Positions 26,469-35,002 of a stretch of 64,000 nucleotides of DNA are shown in pieces. Made by a program: the position numbers and the translations under genes. This stretch comes from Kaistella treverensis (GTDB taxonomy: Bacteria; Bacteroidota; Bacteroidia; Flavobacteriales; Weeksellaceae), in assembly GCF_900114045.1 (NCBI RefSeq), contig NZ_FORQ01000002.1:310001-374000 (forward strand), in the 5' to 3' direction. The notes beneath the pieces are model-generated. The model did no database searches. It was not told the DNA's origin and saw only the letters and a program-made list of their open reading frames with translations. Within the stretch, counting starts at the first letter, position 1. Every line of letters begins with the position of its first letter.

Positions 26469-27656
26469 CTAACTAATCACGCCACTTCCCACCAACTCAT
26501 CTTCCTGATACCACGCAGCAAACTGTCCTTCTGCAATCGCAGACTGTGGATTTTCAAATTTGATGAATAAGCCTCCTTCAAACTGATAAAGCGTCGCTTC
26601 TTCCAAAGGTTGTCGGTACCGGATTCGCGCTTTTACTTTCATTGATTCTCCATTTTTCAGACGTAAATCTTCGCGAACCCAATGAACTTCGGAGTTTACT
26701 ATTTTCAGAGCTTTGCGGAAAAGCCCCGGAAAATTCTTGCCTTCACCAACGAAGATGAGGTTCTTTTCAATATCGCGTGAGATCATAAAACACGATTCCA
26801 CATGTCCTCCGATGCCCAAACCTTTGCTTTGCCCGATGGTGAAATAATGCGCGCCTTGGTGTTTTTCGATCACTTTTCCGTCGGTTTTTTCGTATTTTAT
26901 TTTTTCAGCTAAAAACTGCAGTTCTTCCAATTTAGAAGAAAATTCCGGAATTCCGCGGTTATAACCGTCAAAATCTTTAAAAATCTCTACAATTTCTCCT
27001 TCTTTCGGTTCAAGCTGCTGCTGCAAAAATGTCGGTAAACTCACTTTCCCGATGAAACACAAACCTTGCGAATCTTTTTTCTCTGCCGTCACCAAACCCA
27101 TTTCGCGCGCAATTTCGCGCACTTCAGGTTTCGTCAACTCACCAATCGGGAAAAGCGACCGCGACAGCTGCTCCTGACTCAGTTGGCACAGAAAATACGA
27201 CTGGTCTTTATTGTCATCTTTCCCGGCTAAAAGGTGAAAAACTTCTTTACCATTTTCATCAAAAGTCGAGTTCACGCGCGCATAATGCCCTGTTGCAACT
27301 TTCTCAGCGCCAAGCGATAAGGCTGTTTTCATAAAGACATCAAACTTCACCTCTCGGTTACATAAAACATCGGGATTGGGCGTTCGTCCGTTTTTATATT
27401 CCTCGAACATATAATCCACGATTTTCTCCTTATAAAGCTCGCTCATGTCAATTACCTGAAACGGTATTCCAAGCTTTTGCGCCACCATCAAAGCATCATT
27501 GCTGTCTTCAATCCAAGGACATTCGTCCTCCTTAGTGACCGAAGCATCGTTCCAGTTCCGCATAAAAAGCGCTACCACATCATGACCTTGTTTTTGCAGC
27601 AAATACGCTGCAACACTGGAATCTACGCCTCCAGAAAGGCCTACTACAATTTTCAT
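26469..27656 (-). CDS. mnmA: tRNA-specific 2-thiouridylase MnmA
   Basis: Thiolates position 2 of uridine 34 in tRNA-Lys, Glu and Gln using ATP and sulfur relayed from a cysteine desulfurase. The 395 residues contain the PP-loop [15 protein letters not shown] (about 6-20), the catalytic Cys in CNREVKF (about 102) and the second active-site Cys in GLCFIGKV (about 204). [14 protein letters not shown] and [13 protein letters not shown] are also family motifs. It is monocistronic with its own terminator, and a TAAATTTG box lies upstream. Confidence 0.96.
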   Translation of the reverse strand: MKIVVGLSGGVDSSVAAYLLQKQGHDVVALFMRNWNDASVTKEDECPWIEDSNDALMVAQKLGIPFQVIDMSELYKEKIVDYMFEEYKNGRTPNPDVLCNREVKFDVFMKTALSLGAEKVATGHYARVNSTFDENGKEVFHLLAGKDDNKDQSYFLCQLSQEQLSRSLFPIGELTKPEVREIAREMGLVTAEKKDSQGLCFIGKVSLPTFLQQQLEPKEGEIVEIFKDFDGYNRGIPEFSSKLEELQFLAEKIKYEKTDGKVIEKHQGAHYFTIGQSKGLGIGGHVESCFMISRDIEKNLIFVGEGKNFPGLFRKALKIVNSEVHWVREDLRLKNGESMKVKARIRYRQPLEEATLYQFEGGLFIKFENPQSAIAEGQFAAWYQEDELVGSGVIS

Positions 27657-27712
27657 ATTTTCAAAAAATTAAGAAAAAATTACCGATTATTTGACCGCAT
27701 TTTTTCAGATTG

Positions 27713-27720
27713 CAAATTTA
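27713..27720 (-). promoter_or_regulatory. putative -7 promoter box for mnmA
   Basis: Reads TAAATTTG on the minus strand, a full TAnnTTTG match, 56 bases upstream of the mnmA start. Confidence 0.45.
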
Positions 27721-27740
27721 CGATAATTAAAGCTATTTTT

Positions 27741-27848
27741 AGGAGCAACCAGGATCTCGCTCCGTTCCAAGATGGGTTCCCGCTCTTCGCTGTATCTTTC
27801 TCCCGGAAGTTCCCGGGAGAAAGGATGCCGCTGCGATCGGGGCTAGAA
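27741..27848 (+). repeat. dispersed intergenic repeat with central hairpin, copy 1
   Basis: This element fills much of the 308-base gap between mnmA and the outer membrane protein gene. It begins AGGAGCAA and contains GGTTCCCGCTCTTCGCTGTA, then a perfect 10-base stem (27797-27806 with 27813-27822). It ends AGGATGCCGCTGCGATCGGG followed by GCTAGAA. A second copy in opposite orientation lies at 34887-34991 with the same conserved arms but a different hairpin. Similar elements are familiar from flavobacterial intergenic regions. The rest of the gap holds a promoter box for each flanking gene and no convincing small gene. Confidence 0.8.
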
Positions 27849-27937
27849 GCCGGTTTTTGCCTATTAACCAGATTTTTTACCTGCTATAACTCCCCATTTT
27901 TTCAAATTATAGAAAATGGCAATTACATAAATTTTGG

Positions 27938-27945
27938 TATTTTTG
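27938..27945 (+). promoter_or_regulatory. putative -7 promoter box for the outer membrane protein gene
   Basis: TATTTTTG matches TAnnTTTG and lies 19 bases upstream of the ATG at 27965. Confidence 0.5.
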
Positions 27946-27964
27946 AAAGATAAACACCTTCATC

Positions 27965-28498
27965 ATGAAAAATTTTTTCGGCCTTATTTTCAGCTTTTTT
28001 CTGATTTTGTCAAATGCGCAGATCAGCACGTCCACAGCGCTTGATAAATATTCAAAATGGACCATCGGTGGTTACGCCGGTTTGGGCGGAAGTTTCGGAA
28101 GTGGTGGCGGCACTTCAGTTTATCTTTCGCCACGCGTTGGTTATAAACTTACCGAAAATCTGGAAACCGGTTTAGCCACCAATTTTACCTGGTCGAATTC
28201 GAAATATTATTCAGCGACAACTTTTGGTGTCGGGCCATTTCTGAATTATTATTTTGCGCGGAATTTTTTCTTGAGCGGAATGTTTCAGGAATATTTCTTC
28301 AACCAAAAAAATAAAATCGACAATCTGAAATATTCGGGTGACGAAGCTGCGCTTTATCTTGGCGGCGGTTACATGCAGAAAATTGGTGAACGTGCGTATA
28401 TGCAGATTGGCGGAATGTATAATGTGCTGTATGACAAAAATGATTCGGTTTTTGGCAGCGGTTTTATCCCGAATGTCGGCGTTGTTTTCGGACTTTAA
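27965..28498 (+). CDS. outer membrane beta-barrel protein, hypothetical
   Basis: 177 residues with a signal peptide (MKNFFGLIFSFFLILSNAQ). The rest alternates glycine and aromatic residues in strand-like segments, for example WTIGGYAGLGGSFGSGGG, VGYKLTENLETGLATNFTW and VLYDKNDSVFGSGFIPNVGV, and ends in VVFGL. This resembles small eight-stranded OmpA/OmpX-type barrels common in Bacteroidota. The function is unknown. It is preceded by a promoter box and stands alone before sodC. Confidence 0.82.
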   Translation: MKNFFGLIFSFFLILSNAQISTSTALDKYSKWTIGGYAGLGGSFGSGGGTSVYLSPRVGYKLTENLETGLATNFTWSNSKYYSATTFGVGPFLNYYFARNFFLSGMFQEYFFNQKNKIDNLKYSGDEAALYLGGGYMQKIGERAYMQIGGMYNVLYDKNDSVFGSGFIPNVGVVFGL

Positions 28499-28713
28499 TT
28501 GAAATAAAATTCCGAAAAAAAATGGCCTTTTAACCGGGAAAAATTTCAGCATTTTCAAAAGCAAAATTATCTTCGATACCAAAATTAAATTTCAAAAAAT
28601 TTGCCCTTAAAGCAGCTAAAAAATTGGTTTTGAAAAATTTAAAATTAGAGAATTTGTCAACGGAATACCTTTTGCTGAAAATTTTTCGCAGAATCGCCGG
28701 TTTTGCTGTTCAA

Positions 28714-28743
28714 TTGAAATGGTTTTGAAATACCGTATCTTTA
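28714..28743 (+). promoter_or_regulatory. putative promoter for sodC (-33 TTG, -7 TATCTTTA)
   Basis: TTG at 28714-28716 is followed after 19 bases by TATCTTTA (28736-28743), seven of eight matches to TAnnTTTG. Both the elements and the spacing fit the Bacteroidota sigma-A pattern. It is 29 bases upstream of the sodC ATG. The remaining part of the 274-base gap (28499-28772) is AT-rich and shows no gene. Confidence 0.6.
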
Positions 28744-28772
28744 TGAAATTCTAACATTAAAATATAAATATT

Positions 28773-29276
28773 ATGAAAATCACAACACTTTCTACGTTAT
28801 TTTTCGGCGCCGTTGTCGCGGTTTCGTGTACTACAACTAAATCTTACGTTGTAAATTCCAAAAGCGGAACCGATACGCAGGGAACAGCAAAATTTAAGCA
28901 GGTAGGTTCTAAAGTTCAAATGGATTTGAATGTTTACAAACTTACACCGGGCATTCACGCGGTACATATTCATGAAACAGGCGATTGTTCAGCAACCGAC
29001 GCGAGTTCAGCAGGCGGCCACTGGAATCCAACTTCTGATATGCACGGCAGATGGGGCAATGACGAACACCACATGGGTGACATCGGAAATTTAGTTGCTG
29101 ATAAAGACGGAACTGCAAGACTGACTTTCAGCACTGATAAATGGTGTTTAGGTTGTGCAGACCCTAATGAAAATATCATCGGGAAAGCCATCGTAATCCA
29201 TGCTGATAAAGATGATTTTAAAACTCAGCCAACGGGAAATGCTGGTGGTAGAGTAGGTTGTGTGGAAATTAAATAA
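28773..29276 (+). CDS. sodC: Cu/Zn superoxide dismutase, lipoprotein
   Basis: Disproportionates superoxide in the envelope. The 167 residues start with a lipoprotein signal ending at Cys19 (VAVSC). Copper ligands His65 and His67 are in HAVHIHETGDC, followed by His83 in GGHWNPT. MGDIGN has the zinc-ligand-type Asp103, and VIHADKDDF carries His143. Cys72 and Cys163 are placed for the family disulfide. An extra CLGC pair (125/128) is present. It is transcribed alone and converges on clpC across a bidirectional terminator. Confidence 0.94.
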   Translation: MKITTLSTLFFGAVVAVSCTTTKSYVVNSKSGTDTQGTAKFKQVGSKVQMDLNVYKLTPGIHAVHIHETGDCSATDASSAGGHWNPTSDMHGRWGNDEHHMGDIGNLVADKDGTARLTFSTDKWCLGCADPNENIIGKAIVIHADKDDFKTQPTGNAGGRVGCVEIK

Positions 29277-29297
29277 CACATTAGATTTTATAAATAA

Positions 29298-29329
29298 AAA
29301 TCCGCCACTGAAATCTCAGTGACGGATTT
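29298..29329. terminator. bidirectional terminator between sodC and clpC
   Basis: A 14-base stem with one mismatch (29298-29311 with 29316-29329) and a 4-base loop is flanked by an A run before and a T run after. It can therefore end transcripts arriving from both convergent genes. Confidence 0.9.
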
Positions 29330-29347
29330 TTTATAATTTATTCCGGC

Positions 29348-31867
29348 TTATTTTGCCGAAGTTTTCTTTTTTACCGGCTCGCCTTCTAAGGCATCTTTGG
29401 CTTCGTTTACTTTTAAAACTACAGTTCCGCCTTCGGCTAACTGTTTGTTTACAAGCATTTCTGCCAACAGATCTTCGATATATTTCTGGATTGCACGTTT
29501 CAAGGGTCTTGCTCCAAAATCTTTGTCCCAACCTTTTTCTGCGATAAAATCTTTCGCGTCATCGGCTAGTTCAACTTTATAATTCAGTTTTTCAAGACGT
29601 TTGTAGAGTTTGTTCAATTCCAGATCGATAATTTTCGAAATATCTTCTTTTTCTAAATTGTTGAAAATTACGATATCATCAATTCTGTTTAAAAACTCCG
29701 GAGCAAAGGCTTTTTTCAAAGCGTTTTCAATCGTACTTCTGGCTCTTGCATCGGTATTGGATTTCTTCGCAGTAGTTCCGAAACCTACACCATCACCGAA
29801 ATCTTTCAGGTCACGTGTACCGATATTTGAAGTCAAAATGATAATCGTATTTCTAAAATCGATTTTTCTGCCTAAAGAATCGGTAACAAAACCTTCATCC
29901 AAAATCTGCAGCAATATGTTGAAAACATCCGGGTGCGCTTTTTCGATCTCATCTAAAAGTACCACGGCGTAAGGTTTTCTGCGAACCGCTTCGGTAAGCT
30001 GACCACCTTCTTCGTAACCAACATATCCCGGAGGCGCGCCAACTAGACGTGATACCGCAAATTTCTCCATGTATTCACTCATGTCGATACGAATCAAAGC
30101 TTCATCAGAATCGAAAAGTTCGCGAGCCATTACTTTGGCAAGTTCGGTTTTACCTACACCTGTTGTCCCGAGGAAAATAAAAGTTCCGATTGGCCTGTTT
30201 GGATCTTTCAATCCGGCGCGGTTTCTCTGGATGGCTTTCACCACTTTTTTCACCGCATCGGTTTGGCCGATCACTTTGCCGTTCAGCATGTCGTCCATTT
30301 GAGAAAGTTTGTCGAGCTCGTTCTTACCGACTTTCGTCACTGGAATTCCGCTCATCATAGAAACTACTTCCGCAACATTTTCTTCGGTTACGGTTTCTTT
30401 TTTCTCTTTCACATCTTTATCCCAGGCTTCCTGCGCTAGATTCAGCTCAATCTGCAAGCGTTCTTCTTCATCTTTCAGCTTTCGTGCTTCCAGGTAATCC
30501 TGTTTTTTTACCGCCTGTTGTTTCTGTTCTTTTATCGTTTCGATATTGGACTCAAATTCGATTATTTGGGTCGGAACTTTCATGTTTTTAATGTAAACAC
30601 GGGAACCGGCTTCGTCCATCGCATCAATAGCTTTGTCGGGTAAAAAACGGTCGGTAATATAACGTGAAGTCAAGTTCACACACGCTTTTATCGCTTCGTC
30701 CGTATAAGTCACGTTGTGATGATCTTCGTATTTATCTTTAATCTGATTCAAAATCTGAATGGTTTCATCTACAGTTGTAGGTTCTACCATTACTTTTTGA
30801 AAACGTCTTTCGAGCGCGCCGTCTTTTTCGATATATTGGCGATATTCATCTAAAGTTGTTGCACCAATACATTGGATTTCACCTCGCGCTAATGCAGGTT
30901 TAAACATATTCGACGCGTCCAGGCTTCCGGTAGAACTTCCGGCGCCAACGATGGTATGCAACTCATCAATAAATAAAATGACGTCGCGGTTTTTTTCAAG
31001 CTCGGTCATAATTGCTTTCATGCGCTCTTCGAACTGGCCACGGTATTTTGTCCCTGCAACCAAACTCGCTAAATCCAGCGTAATCACACGTTTGCCATAA
31101 AGCACACGCGATACTTTTTTCTGCTGAATTCTTAAAGCTAAACCTTCGGCAATGGCAGATTTACCAACACCTGGCTCACCGATAAGCAACGGATTGTTTT
31201 TCTTTCTTCGCGAAAGAATCTGCGACACGCGTTCGATTTCTTTTTCTCTTCCGATAACAGGATCGAGTTTTCCTTCCCGCGCTAAAGTGGTTAAATCACG
31301 TCCGAAATTATCAAGCGTTGGTGTTTTGCTTTTGCCTGTTCCGATGTTTCCCGTGGGTTTTCGCATTTGTCCGAACTCTTCACGCTCTTCATCGTCATCG
31401 TAAGCACTCATTTTCGGGTCCTGACCGGAATTTTTCAGTAATTTCTGGTATTCCCGCGAAATCATTTCATAGTCAATATCGTAAGAACTTAAAATGCTGG
31501 TTGTAGGATCTTCCGCTTTATAAAGGATTCCAAGCAATAAATGAACGGTATTTATTTCGGCGCTCTGGTATTGTCTGCATTCCAGTTCGGAACGTTTTAC
31601 GGCTTGGTCAGCCATTTTGGTGAAAGATATCTTGTCGCTTTCCACAGAAAACGGGTTTAAGCTCGCCACCGACATGGTTTCGATTTTTCTTTTGATTTGG
31701 GTTAAATCGGCTCCCAAAGTTTGCATAATTTCCTTCGCTGAATTTTCGGTGGAAATAATCCCGAGAAGGAAATGTTCTGTATTCAGAAACTCGCTGTGCA
31801 AGCGTCTGGCTTCGTTTTTACTGAGCTTAAAGACTTGGTCTAACCCAGCTGAAAATTGATGATCCAT
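29348..31867 (-). CDS. clpC: ATP-dependent Clp protease ATP-binding subunit ClpC
   Basis: Hsp100 unfoldase that feeds substrates to ClpP. The 839 residues have an N-terminal Clp_N double repeat (about 1-145), AAA+ module 1 with Walker A GEPGVGKSAIAEG (about 230) and Walker B VILFIDELHT, and a middle coiled coil with the UVR-type helix (about 430-480). AAA+ module 2 has GTTGVGKTELAKVM and VVLLDEIEKAHPDVFN, and a C-terminal D2-small domain follows. The coiled-coil length and N-domain favour ClpC over ClpA or ClpB. It is transcribed alone. Confidence 0.95.
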   Translation of the reverse strand: MDHQFSAGLDQVFKLSKNEARRLHSEFLNTEHFLLGIISTENSAKEIMQTLGADLTQIKRKIETMSVASLNPFSVESDKISFTKMADQAVKRSELECRQYQSAEINTVHLLLGILYKAEDPTTSILSSYDIDYEMISREYQKLLKNSGQDPKMSAYDDDEEREEFGQMRKPTGNIGTGKSKTPTLDNFGRDLTTLAREGKLDPVIGREKEIERVSQILSRRKKNNPLLIGEPGVGKSAIAEGLALRIQQKKVSRVLYGKRVITLDLASLVAGTKYRGQFEERMKAIMTELEKNRDVILFIDELHTIVGAGSSTGSLDASNMFKPALARGEIQCIGATTLDEYRQYIEKDGALERRFQKVMVEPTTVDETIQILNQIKDKYEDHHNVTYTDEAIKACVNLTSRYITDRFLPDKAIDAMDEAGSRVYIKNMKVPTQIIEFESNIETIKEQKQQAVKKQDYLEARKLKDEEERLQIELNLAQEAWDKDVKEKKETVTEENVAEVVSMMSGIPVTKVGKNELDKLSQMDDMLNGKVIGQTDAVKKVVKAIQRNRAGLKDPNRPIGTFIFLGTTGVGKTELAKVMARELFDSDEALIRIDMSEYMEKFAVSRLVGAPPGYVGYEEGGQLTEAVRRKPYAVVLLDEIEKAHPDVFNILLQILDEGFVTDSLGRKIDFRNTIIILTSNIGTRDLKDFGDGVGFGTTAKKSNTDARARSTIENALKKAFAPEFLNRIDDIVIFNNLEKEDISKIIDLELNKLYKRLEKLNYKVELADDAKDFIAEKGWDKDFGARPLKRAIQKYIEDLLAEMLVNKQLAEGGTVVLKVNEAKDALEGEPVKKKTSAK

Positions 31868-31921
31868 ATAATGTTTCTCGTCTTTTTTATTTAATATTAC
31901 TTACTTCAGTAAGCGTCAAAC

Positions 31922-31929
31922 CAAAGTTA
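31922..31929 (-). promoter_or_regulatory. putative -7 promoter box for clpC
   Basis: Reads TAACTTTG on the minus strand, a full TAnnTTTG match, 54 bases upstream of the clpC start. Between the box and the gene is a short palindrome, CTTACTTCAGTAAG (31900-31913), which could be an operator or simply chance. Confidence 0.5.
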
Positions 31930-31993
31930 CAAATACTTTACCAAAAACTATTTCTGACGATATGGCAGTTAATATTTTCTTAATTCGCTGAAA

Positions 31994-32242
31994 ATGTTTA
32001 GGTTTGTCTCCCAAAAAATAAGCATGAACCCAGAAATTACCAATATCATCGGTTACGCCGCATCTTTCTTCATCGTCCTGAGTTTCGTGCTGAAAGACAT
32101 CAGAAAGATCAGAATCGTAAACCTTGTTGGCTGTATCTGTTTTGTGATTTATGGTATTTTCAGCGATTACCTTTGGCCCATCATCATTCCAAATGCTATT
32201 TTATGTGGCGTTCAGGTTTATCATTTGGTTAAAAAGGCGTAA
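31994..32242 (+). CDS. small YgjV-like membrane protein
   Basis: 82 residues with three hydrophobic segments: IIGYAASFFIVLSFVLK, VNLVGCICFVIYGIF and WPIIIPNAILCGVQVYHLV. The GYxAxxxxxxSF and WPI-PN spacing resembles the YgjV/SemiSWEET-like small membrane proteins often found in Bacteroidota. The function is unknown; sugar transport is only a fold-based thought. An internal ATG ten codons in, about 32024, may be the true start because homologues tend to begin just before the first membrane segment. It is followed after 9 bases by a glycosyltransferase gene. Confidence 0.75.
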   Translation: MFRFVSQKISMNPEITNIIGYAASFFIVLSFVLKDIRKIRIVNLVGCICFVIYGIFSDYLWPIIIPNAILCGVQVYHLVKKA

Positions 32243-32251
32243 ATTAATGCC

Positions 32252-33346
32252 GTGCGAATCATTGTTTCGGTTTTCAATAATCTATATACGGACCAAAGGG
32301 TAGAAAAGGTTTGCAGAACCTTATCTGAAAACGGTTATGAAATTGAACTCATCGGAAATAACTGGCGCGGTTTGCCGCCGGTGAAGCGAAATTATTCCGT
32401 AAAAAGATTAAATCTTCGCTCCAAAATTCTCCGTTATGCGTACCTCGAATTTCAGTGGAAATTGTACAGGCATTTGCTGAAAAGTGCAGGCCGAAACTGC
32501 ATTTTACTTTCAAATGATTTGGATACCATTTTACCGAATTATTTAGTTTCAAAAAAACTCGGGATTCCCCTGGTTTTTGACAGTCACGAAATTTTCACAG
32601 AAATGCCGTCCTTAGCCGGAAGATTTCCGCAGAAAATATGGCGGACTTTGGAAAAGCAACTTTTGCCGAAAATCCGTTATATGATTACAGCAAGTGAAAG
32701 TTATGCGGATTGGTTTGGTGAAAAATATAAAATTTCGCGTCCGGTCGTCGTGCAGAACTTTCCTCTTTATTTAAAAAGCCAAAAAAATTCCGGGCTATAC
32801 AACCCAAAAATCATTATTTACCAGGGTGTCATTAATCCATCACGCGGTTTAGATAAAATGATTGCTGCGATGGCGGAAATTCCAAATGCTAAATTATGGA
32901 TTGCTGGCGATGGTCCGATGAAAACCGAATATGAACAGCTGACTGAAAAACTGGGACTTCAAAAAAAAATCGAGTTTCTTGGGCAAATTTTTCCCGAAAA
33001 GCTTCGGGAAATTACCCAACAGGCTGATGTCGGATTAAGCATCGAAGAAAATAACGGCCTCAGCTATTATTTTTCTTTACCAAACAAAATTTCAGATTAT
33101 ATCCAGGCAAGAATTCCCGTCGTTGTCTCAGATTTTCCAGAAATGAAAAAAATTACTAATGAATTTCAGGTCGGAACTACAATTGAAAACCATTCTGAAC
33201 TTGCGGAAAAGATAAAAATTGTGCTGAATAACGGCAAAAATTTCTATTCCGACAATCTCGAAAAAGCCGCAGCAGAACTATGCTGGGAAAAAGAAGAACC
33301 TAAATTGCTGAATCTCTTTCGGAAAGTAACCGAAGAAAATTTTTAG
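32252..33346 (+). CDS. glycosyltransferase family 4-like protein
   Basis: 364 residues, GTG start at 32252. The N-terminal Rossmann domain opens IIVSVFNNLYTDQRVEKVC. The C-terminal GT-B domain has IYQGVINPSRGLDKMI, AKLWIAGDGPMKTEYEQL and VGLSIEENNGLSYYFSLPNK, where a Glu-containing donor-binding motif of GT4 enzymes is expected. KISDYIQARIPVVVSDF follows. It transfers an unknown sugar, probably to an envelope glycan. It lies upstream of sufE and a GT9 gene on the same strand. Confidence 0.87.
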   Translation: MRIIVSVFNNLYTDQRVEKVCRTLSENGYEIELIGNNWRGLPPVKRNYSVKRLNLRSKILRYAYLEFQWKLYRHLLKSAGRNCILLSNDLDTILPNYLVSKKLGIPLVFDSHEIFTEMPSLAGRFPQKIWRTLEKQLLPKIRYMITASESYADWFGEKYKISRPVVVQNFPLYLKSQKNSGLYNPKIIIYQGVINPSRGLDKMIAAMAEIPNAKLWIAGDGPMKTEYEQLTEKLGLQKKIEFLGQIFPEKLREITQQADVGLSIEENNGLSYYFSLPNKISDYIQARIPVVVSDFPEMKKITNEFQVGTTIENHSELAEKIKIVLNNGKNFYSDNLEKAAAELCWEKEEPKLLNLFRKVTEENF

Positions 33347-33353
33347 GAATGCT

Positions 33354-33361
33354 TATCTTTG
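33354..33361 (+). promoter_or_regulatory. putative -7 promoter box for sufE
   Basis: TATCTTTG is a full TAnnTTTG match located 18 bases before the preferred sufE ATG. It suggests sufE has its own promoter despite the close upstream glycosyltransferase gene, and it speaks against the upstream TTG start at 33359. Confidence 0.55.
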
Positions 33362-33379
33362 CACAAATTCAACTTTGCG

Positions 33380-33799
33380 ATGACGATTAAAGAAAAACAG
33401 CAGGAAACTGTGGAAGCTTTTGCCTTTTTGGAAGATTGGGAACAGAAGTATGAATATATTATTGACCTTGGAAAAGAGCTGAAAGGCATGCCCGAAGACA
33501 AGAAAACCGATGAGAATCTGATTAAAGGTTGCCAGTCAAAAGTGTGGATTGAAGGGCGTTTCGAAGATGGAAAACTATTTTTTAACGCCGATTCCGACGG
33601 AATTCTACCGAAGGGAATCGTGTCACTTCTGGTTTCCATTTACAGCGGACACACCACACAGGAAATTTTGGATTCAGATTTTTCGTTTATCGAGGAAATC
33701 GGTTTGCAGGAATTTCTATCGCCGTCGCGTGCCAATGGTCTGATGGCGATGACCAAACAAATTAAGTTTTACGCCGTTGCCTATCAGCTGAAATCGTGA
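33380..33799 (+). CDS. sufE: SufE family sulfur acceptor (Fe-S cluster assembly)
   Basis: Accepts persulfide from cysteine desulfurase SufS and passes it to the SufBCD scaffold. The 139 residues begin MTIKEKQQETVEAFAFLEDW. The active-site cysteine is in LIKGCQSKVWIEG (about 51-63), followed by the SufE motif SDGILPKGIVSLLVSIYSG and a C-terminal SPSRANGLMAM. No other suf gene is in the window. An in-frame TTG 21 bases upstream is rejected because it overlaps the promoter box. The stop overlaps the GTG of the next gene. Confidence 0.93.
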   Translation: MTIKEKQQETVEAFAFLEDWEQKYEYIIDLGKELKGMPEDKKTDENLIKGCQSKVWIEGRFEDGKLFFNADSDGILPKGIVSLLVSIYSGHTTQEILDSDFSFIEEIGLQEFLSPSRANGLMAMTKQIKFYAVAYQLKS

Positions 33800-34758
33800 C
33801 GCGAATTTTAGCATACCGTTTTTCGGCGTTCGGCGACGTTGCGATGACCGTTCCGGTTTTGCGCGAATTTCTGGCTCAAAATCCTGAAGTTGAAATCGTT
33901 ATGGTTTCCCGCCAAAATTTCAGCGCACTTTTCGATGATATTCCGAATCTGCAATTTAAAGGGATAAATCTCGAAGATTTTAAAGGTTTTTTCGGTTTGC
34001 AGAAACTGGGAAAATTGCTTTTGGAAGAATTTAAACCAAATTTTATCGCCGATTTGCATGACGTTATCCGAACGAAAACGCTCAATCTTTTTTTTCTGCA
34101 AAAAGGTTTTAAAGTTTACAAAATAAACAAAGGTAAAGCGGAAAAAGAAGAACTCACCGATATTTGGAATATCGAAAAACAACCGCTAAAACCCACCGTG
34201 GAAAGATATGCCGACGTTTTTCGCGAAATGAAGTTTAAGCTTGAACTTTTAAATCAGCTTTACCCGAAATCTGTAAAATCCGGAATTGGTGTCGCGCCAT
34301 TTGCGCAGCATAAAGGCAAAATGATGCCGTTGGAAAAAACTTTTGAACTGGTAAAAATTCTGGCCAAAAAGCACCAAATTTTCTTTTTTGGCGGCGGCGC
34401 TCAGGAAGTTGAAATCTTAAATTCCTGGCAGCAAAAAATCCCAAATACTGAAAATTTAGCTGGAAAATTAACCTTGAAGCAGGAATTGGAAAAAATTTCG
34501 GGCTTAGAAGCCATGATTTCGATGGATTCTGCAAATATGCATTTGGCAAGTTTGGTTGGTACGCGCTGTATTTCGGTTTGGGGTTCCACGCATTTTTACG
34601 CCGGATTTTTAGGATACGGACAAAGTGTAAATGATGTCGTACATGTGAAAGATTTAACCTGCCGGCCGTGTTCGGTTTTTGGTGATAAAGAATGTTACCG
34701 CGGCGATTATGCTTGCCTGCACGAACTGAATATCCAGCAAATCATTAATCTGATTTAG
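33796..34758 (+). CDS. glycosyltransferase family 9 (ADP-heptose:LPS heptosyltransferase-like)
   Basis: 320 residues from a GTG that overlaps the sufE stop (GTGA). The N-terminus ILAYRFSAFGDVAMTVPVL is typical of GT9. APFAQHKGKMMPLEKTFELV, ISMDSANMHLASLVGTRCIS and a cysteine-rich end, CRPCSVFGDKECYRGDYACL, complete the family pattern. It probably acts in LPS core synthesis at the cytoplasmic face of the inner membrane. Two terminator-like hairpins follow. Confidence 0.9.
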   Translation: MTRILAYRFSAFGDVAMTVPVLREFLAQNPEVEIVMVSRQNFSALFDDIPNLQFKGINLEDFKGFFGLQKLGKLLLEEFKPNFIADLHDVIRTKTLNLFFLQKGFKVYKINKGKAEKEELTDIWNIEKQPLKPTVERYADVFREMKFKLELLNQLYPKSVKSGIGVAPFAQHKGKMMPLEKTFELVKILAKKHQIFFFGGGAQEVEILNSWQQKIPNTENLAGKLTLKQELEKISGLEAMISMDSANMHLASLVGTRCISVWGSTHFYAGFLGYGQSVNDVVHVKDLTCRPCSVFGDKECYRGDYACLHELNIQQIINLI

Positions 34759-34828
34759 AAAAATATGCCGTTAAAAGCGTTAATTTTTTCGTGTTACTGA
34801 ATTTCAAGAAAATTATTATCTGGTATAA

Positions 34829-34859
34829 AAAAATTTGCCGCTAAAAGCGGCAAATTTTT
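34829..34859. terminator. strong terminator after the GT9 gene
   Basis: A perfect 14-base stem (34829-34842 with 34846-34859) with an AAA loop has T and A runs at its ends, so it can work for both convergent units. A degenerate look-alike, AAAATATGCCGTTAAAAGCG onward, lies just upstream at about 34761-34793. Confidence 0.9.
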
Positions 34860-34886
34860 CGTTTCGGAAAGATGACGAAACTATAT

Positions 34887-34991
34887 TCTAGCCCCGATGG
34901 AAGCGGCATCCTGCGCGCCACGAAAGTGGCGCGTAGATAGAGCGGACAGCGGGAACCGACTTTCAAAGGATGCGAAATTTTGCTTGCTCCT
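34887..34991 (-). repeat. dispersed intergenic repeat with central hairpin, copy 2
   Basis: In opposite orientation to the copy at 27741-27848. Read on the minus strand it starts AGGAGCAA, contains GGTTCCCGCTGTCCGCTCTA, then a perfect 8-base GC-rich stem with a four-base loop (34914-34921 with 34926-34933). It ends with AGGATGCCGCTTCCATCGGG and GCTAGAA. It lies between convergent genes, just after a terminator. The arms are shared with copy 1 while the hairpin sequence differs but still pairs. Confidence 0.8.
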
Positions 34992-35002
34992 AAGGCATTT
35001 TT

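Noticed and set aside
27477-27953. A 158-codon plus-strand open frame across the mnmA 5' end and the intergenic repeat
   Set aside because: It runs antisense through the conserved mnmA N-terminus and then through the structured repeat, and its translation resembles no protein.
31900-31913. Short palindrome CTTACTTCAGTAAG upstream of clpC as a heat-shock operator
   Set aside because: It does not match CIRCE or the CtsR heptad repeats and is short enough to be chance; noted only with the promoter.
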